The notes under the pieces were generated by a model. That model ran no database searches. It was not told the DNA's origin and saw only the letters and a list, made by a program, of their open reading frames with translations. DNA of 64,000 nucleotides from Methylobacterium aerolatum (GTDB taxonomy: Bacteria > Pseudomonadota > Alphaproteobacteria > Rhizobiales > Beijerinckiaceae), in NCBI RefSeq assembly GCF_022179085.1, contig NZ_BPQE01000001.1, forward strand, positions 1 through 64,000, written 5' to 3'. Of the stretch, positions 38,874 to 48,256 are shown piece by piece. The number at the start of each line of letters is the position of its first letter. The first letter of the stretch is position 1. The position numbers were made by a program, and so were the translations under genes.

Positions 38874-41420
38874 GTGCTCACCGACGTTCTGATACGCGCC
38901 GCCGCGTCGGCTTCTTCGTCCGGGACGGGACGCGAGGTTGCAGGTGCGAAGACGGATCCGGCTGCGATGGGGGCGTCCGCGCCGAAACCGGCGCGCCCGG
39001 CCGGCGGCGACGCGGTGGTCGACCTGCGCGAGGCGATCCGCGACAAGCTGATCCTGACCCTCGGCCAATCCCTCGAGACGGCGCGTCCGCGCGACTGGTT
39101 CGTGGCCACCGCGTTGGCCCTGCGCGACCGGATCGTCGAGGCGGATCGCCCGCAGGCGGGGCAGCCCCCCCACAAGCGGGTCTACTACCTGTCCCTGGAA
39201 TTCCTCATCGGCCGTCTGATGTCGGACGCGCTGAACAACCTCGGCCTCACCGAGACCGTGCGCGCCGCCCTCGGTGAACTCGGCGTCGATCTCGACGCGG
39301 TGCAGGACGCCGAGCCCGATGCGGCGCTGGGCAACGGCGGCCTCGGCCGCCTCGCCGCCTGCTTCATGGAGAGCATGGCGAGCCTGAAGATCCCGGCGGT
39401 CGGCTACGGCATCCGCTACGATCACGGCCTGTTCCGGCAGTCCTTCAAGGACGGCTGGCAGCAGGAGGCCCCGGAGACGTGGCTCGCGGAGGGCAACCCC
39501 TGGGAGTTCGCCCGGCCCGAGGCGACCTACCGGATCGGCTTCGGCGGCGGGGTGACCATGTCCGCCTCCGGCGACGGCATCGCCCGGCGCTGGGAGCCCG
39601 TGGAGACGGTGCTGGCCGTCGCCCACGACGTGCCGGTGGTCGGCTGGCGCGGGTGCCAGGTGAACCGCCTGCGCCTCTGGAAGGCCGAGGGCCCGGCCCC
39701 GATCGACCTCGCCCGCTTCAACGGCGGCGACCATGTGGGCGCGCTGGCCGAGCGGATGCGCGCCGAGGCGATCTCCCGCGTCCTCTACCCGAGCGACGCC
39801 TCCGCCGCGGGCCAGGAGCTGCGCCTGCGCCAGGAGTACTTCTTCACCTCCGCCTCGCTGCAGGACCTCGTGGCCCGGCACAAGGCGGAGCGCGGCGACC
39901 TGCGCTCGCTGCCCGACCACGCCGCGATCCAGCTCAACGACACCCATCCGGCCATCGCCGTGCCGGAGCTGATGCGCCTCCTCACGGACGAGGAGGGCCT
40001 CGGGTGGGAGGATGCGTGGCACATCACCACCCATACCCTGCACTACACCAACCACACGCTCCTGCCCGAGGCGCTTGAGACCTGGCCGGTGGAACTGATG
40101 GAGCGGCTGCTGCCGCGCCACATGCAGATCATCTACCTGATCAACTGGATGCACCTGGAGGAGCAGGCCAAGGGCGGGCACGGCGACGCCGCCCACCTCG
40201 CCTCGGTCTCCCTGATCGACGAGAGCCACGGGCGCCGGGTGCGCATGGGGCACCTCGCCTTCCACGGGGCGCGGCGGGTGAACGGCGTCTCGGCGCTGCA
40301 CACCGACCTGATGCGCACGACGGTCTTCTCGGACCTCCACGCCCTGGACAGCGACAAGATCGTCAACAAGACGAACGGCATCACCTTCCGGCGCTGGCTC
40401 CACACCGCCAACCCCGGCCTCACCCGGCTGGCCGTCGAGGTGGTGGGCGAGGGCGTGCTCGACAAACCCGAGCTGCTGCGCGGCCTCGATGCGCTGGCCA
40501 CCGATGCGGGCTTCGTGGCCCGCTACCGGGCGGTCCGGCGCGAGCGCAAGCAGGCGCTCGCCGCCCTCGTGGCGGACCGCACCGGGATCGACATCGATCC
40601 CGACGCGCTCTTCGATGTGCAGGTGAAGCGCATCCACGAGTACAAGCGCCAGTTGCTCAACCTCCTCGAGACGGTGGCCCTGTACCAAGCGATCAAGGCC
40701 GAGCCGCACCGCGATTGGACCCCGCGGGTCAAGATCTTCGGCGGCAAGGCCGCGCCGAGCTACGTTCAGGCCAAGCTGATCATCAAGCTCGCCGCAGACG
40801 TCGCCCGCGCCGTCAACGACGATCCCGAGGTCGCGGGCCGCCTGAAGGTGGTGTTCCTGCCGAACTACTCCGTGAGCCTCGCCGAGGCGATCATCCCGGC
40901 TGCCGACCTCTCGGAGCAGATCTCGACGGCGGGTCTGGAGGCGTCGGGCACCGGCAACATGAAGTTCGCCCTCAACGGCGCGCTCACGGTGGGCACGCTC
41001 GACGGCGCCAACATCGAGATCAAGGATCACGTCGGCGCGGAGAACATCTTCATCTTCGGCCTGGACGCGGAGGGCGTCACCGCCCGCAAGGCGATGCCGG
41101 GCTATGCCCGCGCGGCGATCGAGGCGTCCCCGCGCCTCGCGGCGGCCCTCGACATGATCGCCTCCGGCCGGTTCTCGCCGGAGGAGCCGGGCCGGTTCCG
41201 CCCGCTTACCGACGACCTGCGCGGGCGCGACCCCTACCTGCTCACCGCCGATTTCGACGATTACTGGCGGACCCAGCGGGCCATCGACGCAGCGTGGCGC
41301 GACCCCGCCTCGTGGTGGGCGAAGGCGATCCACAACACCGCCCGGATGGCGTGGTTCTCCTCCGACCGCTCCATGCGGGAATACGCGGACGAGATCTGGC
41401 GCGTGCGCTTGGATCAGTAA
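38874..41420 (+). CDS. glgP: glycogen/starch/alpha-glucan phosphorylase (GlgP)
   Basis: An 848-residue GT35 enzyme releasing glucose 1-phosphate from glucan ends. Seen: KRVYYLSLEFLIGRLMSDAL, AALGNGGLGRLAACFMESM, IQLNDTHPAIAVPELMRLL, VQVKRIHEYKRQLLN and the PLP-lysine motif EASGTGNMKFALNGALT with Lys697. The frame opens to 38601. The GTG at 38874 has GGGGGA eight bases before it and gives a 45-residue lead before the conserved DLREAIRDKLI; ATG 38967 is a shorter alternative. It is divergent from glgA and, unlike it, has a sigma70-like promoter. With GlgX it mobilises the glucan. Confidence 0.93.
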   Translation: MLTDVLIRAAASASSSGTGREVAGAKTDPAAMGASAPKPARPAGGDAVVDLREAIRDKLILTLGQSLETARPRDWFVATALALRDRIVEADRPQAGQPPHKRVYYLSLEFLIGRLMSDALNNLGLTETVRAALGELGVDLDAVQDAEPDAALGNGGLGRLAACFMESMASLKIPAVGYGIRYDHGLFRQSFKDGWQQEAPETWLAEGNPWEFARPEATYRIGFGGGVTMSASGDGIARRWEPVETVLAVAHDVPVVGWRGCQVNRLRLWKAEGPAPIDLARFNGGDHVGALAERMRAEAISRVLYPSDASAAGQELRLRQEYFFTSASLQDLVARHKAERGDLRSLPDHAAIQLNDTHPAIAVPELMRLLTDEEGLGWEDAWHITTHTLHYTNHTLLPEALETWPVELMERLLPRHMQIIYLINWMHLEEQAKGGHGDAAHLASVSLIDESHGRRVRMGHLAFHGARRVNGVSALHTDLMRTTVFSDLHALDSDKIVNKTNGITFRRWLHTANPGLTRLAVEVVGEGVLDKPELLRGLDALATDAGFVARYRAVRRERKQALAALVADRTGIDIDPDALFDVQVKRIHEYKRQLLNLLETVALYQAIKAEPHRDWTPRVKIFGGKAAPSYVQAKLIIKLAADVARAVNDDPEVAGRLKVVFLPNYSVSLAEAIIPAADLSEQISTAGLEASGTGNMKFALNGALTVGTLDGANIEIKDHVGAENIFIFGLDAEGVTARKAMPGYARAAIEASPRLAAALDMIASGRFSPEEPGRFRPLTDDLRGRDPYLLTADFDDYWRTQRAIDAAWRDPASWWAKAIHNTARMAWFSSDRSMREYADEIWRVRLDQ

Positions 41421-41452
41421 GGGATCCCCGAGGGCGAGCCCTTGGGTGGAGC

Positions 41453-41518
41453 GCCGGGGCAACGCCCCGGCATCGCAGAGCGCCGCCCCACACCCGCGAA
41501 AGGGCTCGGGCCCTTTCG
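41453..41518. repeat. two strong hairpins after glgP
   Basis: GCCGGGGC (41453-41460)/GCCCCGGC (41464-41471) with a 3-base loop, and CGAAAGGGC (41497-41505)/GCCCTTTCG (41510-41518) with a 4-base loop. They lie 33 and 77 bases after the glgP stop. The first may terminate glgP. The flanking text (GGGATCCCCGAGGGCGAGCC) recurs near 51181-51316, so this is also a dispersed repeat. Confidence 0.6.
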
Positions 41519-41552
41519 AAACCGGGAACGAATCGGTGGTACGAAGCAGGTC

Positions 41553-41897
41553 ATGCGCACTGTATCCCGGCTCGCCTTCTGGGGGATCCTGGCCGTCCTG
41601 GCCTTCGTGACCCTGTCTCCCATCGGCCTGAGGCCGGAGGTCGGACCCGCGAATCTGGAGCGATGCGCCGCCTATACCCTGTTCGGGGTCACGGCGGCGC
41701 TCGCCTTCCCGCGGCACCGGCTGGCGATCCTGCTGATGGTGGTGGCCGTGGCGGGCCTGCTGGAGGCCGGCCAGATGCTCTCGGCGAGCCGCCACGGGCG
41801 GATCAGCGACTTCCTGGTCAAGGCCGGCAGCGGCACGCTGGGCTGGCTCGTGGCTAGCGCCTACCTTTCGCTCGCCGTCAGACCGAAGGCGGGATGA
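41553..41897 (+). CDS. VanZ-like family membrane protein
   Basis: A 114-residue protein with about four hydrophobic segments (FWGILAVLAFVTLSPIGLRP, AAYTLFGVTAALAFP, LAILLMVVAVAGLLEAGQML, GTLGWLVASAYLSLAV). It has the VanZ-like signature in which a Glu/Gln follows the third helix (LLEAGQML) and an Asp and Gly follow on (GRISDFLVKAGSGTLGW). VanZ-like proteins confer low-level teicoplanin resistance in Gram-positives; in alphaproteobacteria their job is unknown. The ATG at 41553 was chosen because the longer frame runs into the glgP downstream repeat. Confidence 0.7.
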   Translation: MRTVSRLAFWGILAVLAFVTLSPIGLRPEVGPANLERCAAYTLFGVTAALAFPRHRLAILLMVVAVAGLLEAGQMLSASRHGRISDFLVKAGSGTLGWLVASAYLSLAVRPKAG

Positions 41898-41969
41898 CGC
41901 GCTTCTTTTTTGCCGGCGGGACACGGCACGTCACCTGAGAGCCTGACCGGACAGAGCCTAGGTCTCTCC

Positions 41970-42065
41970 GTCCTTGCGAGCGACGCGAAGCAATCCAGGG
42001 TCGGCGCCTCGTTCTGAAGCGTTCCGTCGCCCTGGATTGCTTCGCTTTCACTCGCAAAGACGACA
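41970..42065. repeat. TTGCGAGCG inverted repeat, copy A
   Basis: Left arm 41970-42000 (with TTGCGAGCGACGCGAAGCAA, then TCCAGGG) and right arm 42030-42065 (CCCTGGATTGCTTCGC, then CTCGCAAAGACGAC) are imperfect reverse complements about 30 bases long. The same element occurs at 45888-45980 and 48905-48997. It is a palindromic intergenic repeat of the kind widespread in alphaproteobacteria. The 42066-42105 remainder leads into the next gene. Confidence 0.8.
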
Positions 42066-42105
42066 TGCGTGGCCTACAGGCTGAGTCGGCCCCCGACGTT
42101 CCACC

Positions 42106-43044
42106 ATGCTCGACGACGCGACGATCGCCCCCATCCCGCTGCGCTTCCGCCGCCACCTCGTGCGCGCCCTGAAGATCCTGTTCGAGGAATTCGAGGAGGC
42201 GCAGAAAGGCAAGCTCGCGGACAAGGCCGAGCGCGGGCGTATCCTCAAGGTGATCCTGTACGGATCCTTCGCCCGGGGGACGTGGCGCGAGGACCATGGC
42301 TCCGGGTTCGTCTCGGACTTCGACCTGCTGGTGATCGTGAACTCCGAGCGCTTCGCCCGGGAGTACGAAGCGTGGGAGTGGGCCAACGAGCGGTTTGTGC
42401 AGGAAGCCCTGCTCCGGGACACGCCCCGGCCCACGCCGAGTTTCGTCGTCCACAGCTACGCGGATGTGAACGACCAGCTCTCACGGGGCCGCCCGTTCTT
42501 CGCCGATATCGCGCGCGAGGGCCTCGTCCTCTACGAGGTGCCGGGCTTTCCGCTGAGCGAGATCGGACCGTTCTCGGACGAGGTGCGGCGAGAAGAGGAG
42601 TGGTTGCACTACGACGAGTGGTATCCGGACGGAGCATACCGGATCAAAGCAACGCGTAATGCGATGGACGCTGAAAGACTGAAAGCCGCGGCTTTCGATC
42701 TCCATCAGGCGACAGAGTATTTATATCACTGTTTTCTGCTCGTGCAGACTTTGTACAGCCCCAAACTCCATTCGCTCCGTGAGCTCCGAAAAAAAGCCGA
42801 GAACATCGACTACCGCCTCGTGGAGGCTTGGCCGCGTACCACGCGCCTCGCCCGCCGCCGCTTCCAACTGCTCCACGACGCCTACGTGAAGGCGCGGTAC
42901 TCCTACAAATACGAGATCACCGCCGAGGAGCTGTCCTGGCTGATCGAGCGGGTCGAGGTGCTGAGCCGCCTCGTCGCCGACATCTGCGCGGAACGCCTCG
43001 GTGAGCGGCCGGAAGGCCGCCGGTCCGTCAACGGCGAGCCCTGA
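42106..43044 (+). CDS. one-chain nucleotidyltransferase-HEPN domain protein
   Basis: A 312-residue protein. Residues about 45-130 are a minimal nucleotidyltransferase with G53-S54 in LYGSFARG and metal Asp71 and Asp73 in SDFDLLVIV. Residues about 190-312 are a HEPN-type helical domain (KAAAFDLHQATEYLYHCFLL, then SPKLHSLRELRKKAENID). In HEPN/MNT toxin-antitoxin pairs, the nucleotidyltransferase AMPylates and silences the HEPN RNase; here both are in one chain. The stretch 42640-42800, coding for the start of the HEPN half, is close to 50% GC, far below its surroundings, which suggests a transferred segment. Other roles such as antibiotic adenylation are possible. Confidence 0.8.
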   Translation: MLDDATIAPIPLRFRRHLVRALKILFEEFEEAQKGKLADKAERGRILKVILYGSFARGTWREDHGSGFVSDFDLLVIVNSERFAREYEAWEWANERFVQEALLRDTPRPTPSFVVHSYADVNDQLSRGRPFFADIAREGLVLYEVPGFPLSEIGPFSDEVRREEEWLHYDEWYPDGAYRIKATRNAMDAERLKAAAFDLHQATEYLYHCFLLVQTLYSPKLHSLRELRKKAENIDYRLVEAWPRTTRLARRRFQLLHDAYVKARYSYKYEITAEELSWLIERVEVLSRLVADICAERLGERPEGRRSVNGEP

Positions 43045-43050
43045 AGCCCC

Positions 43051-44334
43051 TCAATCCTCGTCGCTGATGTACATCCCCTCGGCGATGCCGTCCTCCAGCA
43101 TCATCCGGGCGCGGGCGCGCAGCTTCTCGGTCTCGCTCTTGAGCTGGCCGCAGGCGGCGAGGATGTCCCGGCCGCGGGGCGTGCGCACCGGCGAGGCGTA
43201 GCCGGCGTTGAACACGATCTCCGAGAACCGCTCGATCCGCTCCCAGTCGGAGCACTCGTAGCGGCTGCCGGGCCAAGGGTTGAAGGGGATCAGGTTGATC
43301 TTGGCCGGGATGCCTTTGAGGAGGCGCACCAGCTCCCGGGCGTCGGCATCCGAATCGTTCACGCCCTTCAGCATGACGTACTCGAAGGTGATCCGCCTCG
43401 CGTTGTTGAGGCCCGGATAGGCGCGGCAGGCGGCGAGCAGGTCGCGGATCGGGTACTTGCGATTGAGCGGCACCAGCTCGTCGCGCAGGTCGTCGCGCAC
43501 CGCGTGAAGCGAGATGGCGAGCATGGCGTTCGCCTCGGCGCCCAGGCGGGGGATCTGCGGCACGACGCCCGACGTGGAGACCGTGATGCGCCGCCGGGAC
43601 AGGCCGAGGCCCTCCTGGTCCGACATGACACCCACCGCATCGACCACGGCATCGAGATTGTAGAGGGGCTCGCCCATGCCCATGAACACGATGTTGGTGA
43701 CGAGCCGCCCGACCTCGCCGCCGTTGGCGTCGCGGCTCGGCATCTGGCCGGTCCAGTCGCCGAGTTCGTCGCGGGCGACGACGAGCTGCTGCACGATCTC
43801 GGCGGCCGAGAGGTTGCGCACGAGGCGCTGGGTGCCGGTGTGGCAGAACGAGCAGGTCAGCGTGCAACCCACTTGGCTCGACACGCAGAGCGTGCCGCGA
43901 TCCGGGCCGGGGATGTAGACGCACTCGATCTCGGCGCCCCGGTTGTGCTCCTGGGCATTGGTCGGCGCCATGCGGATCAGCCACTTGCGGGTCCCGTCGC
44001 GGGAGACCTGGCGGTTCACCACCTCCGGCCGCTCCAGGGTGAAGTGCTTGGCGAGTTCCGCCTTCAGGCCCTTGCCGACATTGGTCATCTCGGCGAAATC
44101 CTGCGCCCCGCGCAGGTTGACCCAGTGCCAGATCTGGCCGGAACGCATCCGGCTCTCACGCTCGGGCACGCCGGCCTCGATGAGGCGCGCCTTCAATTCC
44201 TCGCGGGTCAGGCCGACGAGGGAGAGGCGCTGGCCTGGCAGGGCGCCGGGCACGAAGTCAGGGGTTTTCTCGATTCCCGACACAGGGGCCGCGCGGGCGC
44301 TGTCGAGCGACGCCGTCGCCATGGTGAAGTCCAT
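43051..44334 (-). CDS. rlmN: 23S rRNA (adenine2503-C2)-methyltransferase (RlmN)
   Basis: A 427-residue radical SAM enzyme that methylates C2 of A2503 in 23S rRNA (and A37 in some tRNAs). Seen: the cluster motif [47 protein letters not shown], and [17 protein letters not shown] with the second conserved Cys region. An N-terminal extension of about 35 residues precedes the usual [10 protein letters not shown] start. ATG 44334 was used; ATG 44322 (MATASLD) is an alternative. It is convergent with the HEPN gene, 6 bases apart, and precedes nothing in an obvious operon. Confidence 0.95.
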   Translation of the reverse strand: MDFTMATASLDSARAAPVSGIEKTPDFVPGALPGQRLSLVGLTREELKARLIEAGVPERESRMRSGQIWHWVNLRGAQDFAEMTNVGKGLKAELAKHFTLERPEVVNRQVSRDGTRKWLIRMAPTNAQEHNRGAEIECVYIPGPDRGTLCVSSQVGCTLTCSFCHTGTQRLVRNLSAAEIVQQLVVARDELGDWTGQMPSRDANGGEVGRLVTNIVFMGMGEPLYNLDAVVDAVGVMSDQEGLGLSRRRITVSTSGVVPQIPRLGAEANAMLAISLHAVRDDLRDELVPLNRKYPIRDLLAACRAYPGLNNARRITFEYVMLKGVNDSDADARELVRLLKGIPAKINLIPFNPWPGSRYECSDWERIERFSEIVFNAGYASPVRTPRGRDILAACGQLKSETEKLRARARMMLEDGIAEGMYISDED

Positions 44335-44386
44335 CCGTTCGCGTGAAGAGGTTTCATATAGGCGATTCCCCCGCCGGATGCGACCG

Positions 44387-45094
44387 TCACCCGCCGACCC
44401 GCTCGCGCAGGCGCGCGGCCAAGCGTTCGGCCAAGCGTTCGGCCACAAGCGCTTGCAGGCTCCAGAGGTGCCGGTCGCGGATGCCGAGCGCCTCGCAGGC
44501 CTCCACCGTGCGGTAGAGGTATTCCGCGCTCGGCCCCGTATGGCCGCAGGCGGCGGCGATCTTGTCGGCGATCTCGGCGTCGGGCAGGCGGCCGGCGTAG
44601 CGGTCGTTCGCCCGGTTGGCCAGGAAGGTGAGGGCGGAGACGGTGCCCTCCTCGGTCCGCACCGGCAGCCAGCGGGCCACGTAGCCGCGCCCGCGCATCT
44701 CCCGGCGCCAGACCGGCATCAGCGCCTCGCGGATCTGCGCATCCGGCAGGCGGAAGGCGACGCCCCGGCACAATCCACCCCGGTCGAGCGCCAGCACGAA
44801 GCCCGGCGCCTCCGGCGTGCCCCGGAACCGCCGCTGCAACAAGCAGAACCGGCGGTGGAAACCGCGCACCGTGCCGAGCCTCCGCTCGGCCACCGGAAAT
44901 TCCGGCCGCCACATCAGCGAGCCGTAGGCGAAGACCCACACGGCCGCGCCCTCGCGGCCGGAGACGATCTCCTCGAGGCCGGGGCGCAACTCCTCGTCGG
45001 TCATCACCGTGAGCGCGGTGGGGTCGTCGGCCACCGGCTGGGCGTGGGCGGCGCGGATCAGGTCGAGGGTCAGGTCGAGGGGGCGGGGGGCCAT
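44387..45094 (-). CDS. chaC: gamma-glutamylcyclotransferase, ChaC type
   Basis: A 235-residue enzyme of the ChaC family, which splits glutathione into 5-oxoproline and Cys-Gly in the cytosol. Seen: [13 protein letters not shown], the family's substrate-binding YGSL-x-W motif, followed by [20 protein letters not shown], a basic arm typical of ChaC, and [12 protein letters not shown] longer frame upstream is a recO shadow, so ATG 45094 was used. It is divergent from recO with a 45-base gap, so the two share a very compact promoter region. Confidence 0.9.
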   Translation of the reverse strand: MAPRPLDLTLDLIRAAHAQPVADDPTALTVMTDEELRPGLEEIVSGREGAAVWVFAYGSLMWRPEFPVAERRLGTVRGFHRRFCLLQRRFRGTPEAPGFVLALDRGGLCRGVAFRLPDAQIREALMPVWRREMRGRGYVARWLPVRTEEGTVSALTFLANRANDRYAGRLPDAEIADKIAAACGHTGPSAEYLYRTVEACEALGIRDRHLWSLQALVAERLAERLAARLRERVGG

Positions 45095-45139
45095 GTCACA
45101 ACCCTCACACAAACCACGGGGATCGCCTATATCCGTCCC

Positions 45140-45859
45140 ATGCAATGGACGGACGAGGCCCTGGTGCTGGGCTTGCGCCGGCACGGGGAGACCTCCGTCA
45201 TCCTCGAAGCCATGACCGCCGAGCACGGGCGCCATCTCGGCATCGTGCATGGCGGGCGCTCGCGCCGGATGCAGCCGGTGCTCCAGCCGGGCAACCGGGT
45301 GCGGCTGGCGTGGCGGGCGCGGCTCGACGAAGGGCTGGGCGCCTTCGCGGTGGAGCCCCTGAGTTCCGAGGTCTCCCGGATGATCGGCTCCGGCCTCGCC
45401 CTCTACGGGCTCGGGAGCCTCGCCTGCCTCCTGCGCCTCCTGCCCGAGCGCGATCCCCATCCGGCGCTTTACGAGGCCGCCCGCATCCTCGTGGAGCACC
45501 TCGACGACCCCGACATCGCGCCGCCGCTGATGGTGCGGTTCGAGCTCGCCGTGCTCACCGAACTCGGCTTCGGCCTCGACCTCTCGGCCTGCGCCGCCAC
45601 GGGCGGGAACGACCGCCTCGCCTACGTCTCCCCCCGCACCGGCCGGGCGGTGAGCGCGGCGGCGGGCGAGCCCTACAAGGACCGGCTGCTGGCCCTGCCG
45701 GGCTTCCTGCGCGAGGGCGGCGTGCCGGGGCCGGACGGCGTTGCGCAAGGGTTTACCTTGACGGGATACTTCCTCGACCGGCACGTCTGGGGCCCGCGCG
45801 GCCTCACACCCCCGGAGGAGCGGGCGCGATTCGTTGCGCTCGGCATCGCGGCGGGGTAA
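45140..45859 (+). CDS. recO: DNA repair protein RecO
   Basis: A 239-residue recombination mediator that helps RecR load RecA on SSB-coated DNA. Seen: an N-terminal OB fold start MQWTDEALVLGLRRHGETS with ILEAMTAEHGRHLGIVHGGRS, then LQPGNRVRLAWRAR, and the helical C-terminal part with ELGFGLDLSACAATG. The position of the zinc-site cysteines in other RecO proteins is only partly matched. ATG 45140 starts at the family's normal place. The gene precedes parC, as in other alphaproteobacteria where recO and parC are close, with a repeat element between them. Confidence 0.92.
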   Translation: MQWTDEALVLGLRRHGETSVILEAMTAEHGRHLGIVHGGRSRRMQPVLQPGNRVRLAWRARLDEGLGAFAVEPLSSEVSRMIGSGLALYGLGSLACLLRLLPERDPHPALYEAARILVEHLDDPDIAPPLMVRFELAVLTELGFGLDLSACAATGGNDRLAYVSPRTGRAVSAAAGEPYKDRLLALPGFLREGGVPGPDGVAQGFTLTGYFLDRHVWGPRGLTPPEERARFVALGIAAG

Positions 45860-45887
45860 TGTTCGCGGTATGTTCTAGCGGCTTCAC

Positions 45888-45980
45888 CGTCATTGCGAGC
45901 GGAGCGAAGCAATCCAGGGATCCGCCTCGGTCGGAGACGTCCCGCTGCCCTGGGTTGCTTCGCTCCGCTCGCAATGACGG
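45888..45980. repeat. TTGCGAGCGG inverted repeat, copy B
   Basis: Left arm 45888-45919 and right arm 45948-45980 are nearly perfect reverse complements (CGTCATTGCGAGCGGAGCGA, AGCAATCCAGGG in the left). The only mismatch seen is TCCAGG versus CCTGGG. It fills the recO-parC gap and ends 29 bases before the parC start, so it will be in the parC leader if transcribed from recO. Confidence 0.9.
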
Positions 45981-46009
45981 AGGGGGCAGCGGAAAGTTGA
46001 GGAACCACC

Positions 46010-48256
46010 ATGGGTCAGCCCTTCGAGCCGCCGTCCGGCGACGGCATCGAGAGCGTCGAGCTGAAATCCGCGCTGGAGGAGCGCTACCTCGCCTACGCGC
46101 TCTCGACCATCATGCACCGGGCCCTGCCCGATGCCCGCGACGGGCTGAAGCCGGTGCACCGGCGCATCCTCTACGGCATGCGCCTCCTGCGCCTCGACCC
46201 GAACACCGCCCACAAGAAGTGCGCGAAGATCGTCGGCGACGTGATGGGCGACTTCCACCCCCACGGCGACCAAGCGATCTACGACGCGCTGGTACGCCTC
46301 TCCCAGGATTTCGCGCAGCGCTATCCGCTGGTCGACGGCCAGGGTAACTTCGGCAACATCGACGGCGACGGCCCCGCCGCCTACCGCTACACCGAGGCCC
46401 GCCTCACCGAGGTCGCCCGCCTGCTGCTCGACGGGATCGACGAGGACACGGTCGATTTCCGGCCCTCCTACAACGGCGAGAAGGAGGAGCCCGTCGTCCT
46501 GCCGGCGGCCTTCCCGAACCTCCTGGCCAACGGCAGCCAGGGCATCGCGGTCGGCATGGCGACCTCGATCCCGCCCCACAACGCCGCCGAACTCTGCGAC
46601 GCGGCGCTCTACCTGATCAACCACCCCGAGGCGACCTCGGGCCAGCTCGCCAAGTTCGTCCAGGGGCCGGACTTTCCCACCGGCGGCATCCTGGTCGATT
46701 CGGCGGAATCGATCGCCGAGGCCTACCGCACCGGGCGGGGCGGCTTCCGGGTCCGCGCCCGCTGGCACAAGGAGGATCTCGGCCGGGGCACCTGGAATGT
46801 GGTCGTCACCGAGATTCCCTACGGTATCCCGAAGGGCCGGCTGATCGAGAAGATGGCGGAGCTTCTCCAAGAGAAGAAGCTGCCCCTGCTCGCCGACGTC
46901 CGCGACGAGTCGGCCGAGGATGTGCGGGTGGTGCTGGAGCCGCGCTCGCGCAGCGTCGATCCCGTCATCCTGATGGAATCCCTGTTCCGGCTCACCGAGC
47001 TGGAAGCCCGGGTGCCGCTGAACCTCAACGTCCTCGTCGGCGGCCTCGTGCCGAAGGTGATCGGGCTGGCCGAGTGCCTGCGGGAATGGGTCGATCACCG
47101 CCGGGTGGTGCTGCAGCGCCGCTCCCGCTACCGGCTCGGCCAGATCGACCGGCGGCTCGAAATCCTCGGCGGCCTGCTCATCGTCTACCTCGACCTCGAC
47201 GAGGTGATCCGCATCATCCGCGAGGAGGACGAGCCGAAGGCGGCGCTCATGGCCCGGTTCGACCTCACCGAGGTGCAGGCCAACGCCATCCTCGACACCC
47301 GCCTGCGGAGCTTGCGCAAGCTGGAGGAGATGGAACTGCGGCGCGAGTTCGACGCGCTCACCGCCGAAAAGGCGGAGCTCGACGCGCTGCTCGCCTCCGA
47401 GCCGGCGCAGTGGAAGGCGATCCAGGCGCAGATCCGCGCGGTGAAGAAGACCTTCGGGCCCGAGACCAAGCTCGGCCGCCGCCGGACCACCCTGGAGAAC
47501 CCGCCGGACACGGCCGGGGTCGATCTCACAGCGGCCCTGGTGGAGCGGGAGCCGATCACGGTGATCGTCTCCGAGAAGGGCTGGATCCGCGCCCTGAAGG
47601 GCCATGTGGCCGACCTCTCGGGCGTGGCCTTCAAGGGCGACGACCGGCTCAAGCTCGCCTTCCCGAGCGAGACCACGCAAAAAATCCTGCTGCTTGCCTC
47701 GAACGGCAAGGTCTTCACCCTGGACGCCTCCAAGCTGCCGGGGGGCCGCGGCTTCGGCGATCCGGTGCGGCTGATGGTCGATCTCGACGACGGAACCGAG
47801 GTGGTGACGGCGCTGCCCTACCGGCCGGAGACCAAGGTGCTGATCGCGGGCTCCGACGGGCGCGGCTTCGTGGCCCCCGCCGACGCCCTCGTCGCCAACA
47901 CCCGCAAGGGCAAGGGCATCCTCGGCCTCGACGGTGATGCCACCGCGACGGTGCTGGTGCCGGCGGACGGCGACCACGTGGCGGTGGTGAACTCGGAGAA
48001 GCTGCTCCTCGTCTTCCCCGTCACCGAGGTGGCGGAACTCTCCCGCGGCAAGGGCGTGCGGCTGCAACGCTGCCGCAGCGGGCAGCTCACCCAGGCCCAC
48101 GTCTTCCGCCTGGAGGACGGCCTGCCCTGGCAGGACGGCTCGGCCGAGGGGCGGCTCGCCAACGCGGCGATCCTGGAGAAGTGGCTCGGCCACCGGGCGG
48201 AGGTCGGCCTGATGATGGCCCGCAGCTTCCCGAAGTTCGAGCGGTTCGGGCGGTGA
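46010..48256 (+). CDS. parC: DNA topoisomerase IV subunit A (ParC)
   Basis: A 748-residue type IIA topoisomerase subunit that, with ParE, decatenates daughter chromosomes. Seen: [20 protein letters not shown] and [16 protein letters not shown] at the start, [20 protein letters not shown] (quinolone-resistance region), and the catalytic Tyr127 in YRYTEARL. The C-terminal beta-pinwheel begins near [14 protein letters not shown] and lacks the GyrA box, which supports ParC over GyrA. Quinolone-region residues look wild type with an HPHGD core. It shares a base with the next gene (TGATG overlap). Confidence 0.95.
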   Translation: MGQPFEPPSGDGIESVELKSALEERYLAYALSTIMHRALPDARDGLKPVHRRILYGMRLLRLDPNTAHKKCAKIVGDVMGDFHPHGDQAIYDALVRLSQDFAQRYPLVDGQGNFGNIDGDGPAAYRYTEARLTEVARLLLDGIDEDTVDFRPSYNGEKEEPVVLPAAFPNLLANGSQGIAVGMATSIPPHNAAELCDAALYLINHPEATSGQLAKFVQGPDFPTGGILVDSAESIAEAYRTGRGGFRVRARWHKEDLGRGTWNVVVTEIPYGIPKGRLIEKMAELLQEKKLPLLADVRDESAEDVRVVLEPRSRSVDPVILMESLFRLTELEARVPLNLNVLVGGLVPKVIGLAECLREWVDHRRVVLQRRSRYRLGQIDRRLEILGGLLIVYLDLDEVIRIIREEDEPKAALMARFDLTEVQANAILDTRLRSLRKLEEMELRREFDALTAEKAELDALLASEPAQWKAIQAQIRAVKKTFGPETKLGRRRTTLENPPDTAGVDLTAALVEREPITVIVSEKGWIRALKGHVADLSGVAFKGDDRLKLAFPSETTQKILLLASNGKVFTLDASKLPGGRGFGDPVRLMVDLDDGTEVVTALPYRPETKVLIAGSDGRGFVAPADALVANTRKGKGILGLDGDATATVLVPADGDHVAVVNSEKLLLVFPVTEVAELSRGKGVRLQRCRSGQLTQAHVFRLEDGLPWQDGSAEGRLANAAILEKWLGHRAEVGLMMARSFPKFERFGR

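Noticed and set aside
41553-41897. Glycopeptide-resistance cassette (VanZ)
   Set aside because: A lone VanZ-like protein in a Gram-negative, with no vanHAX genes. The family name does not imply resistance.
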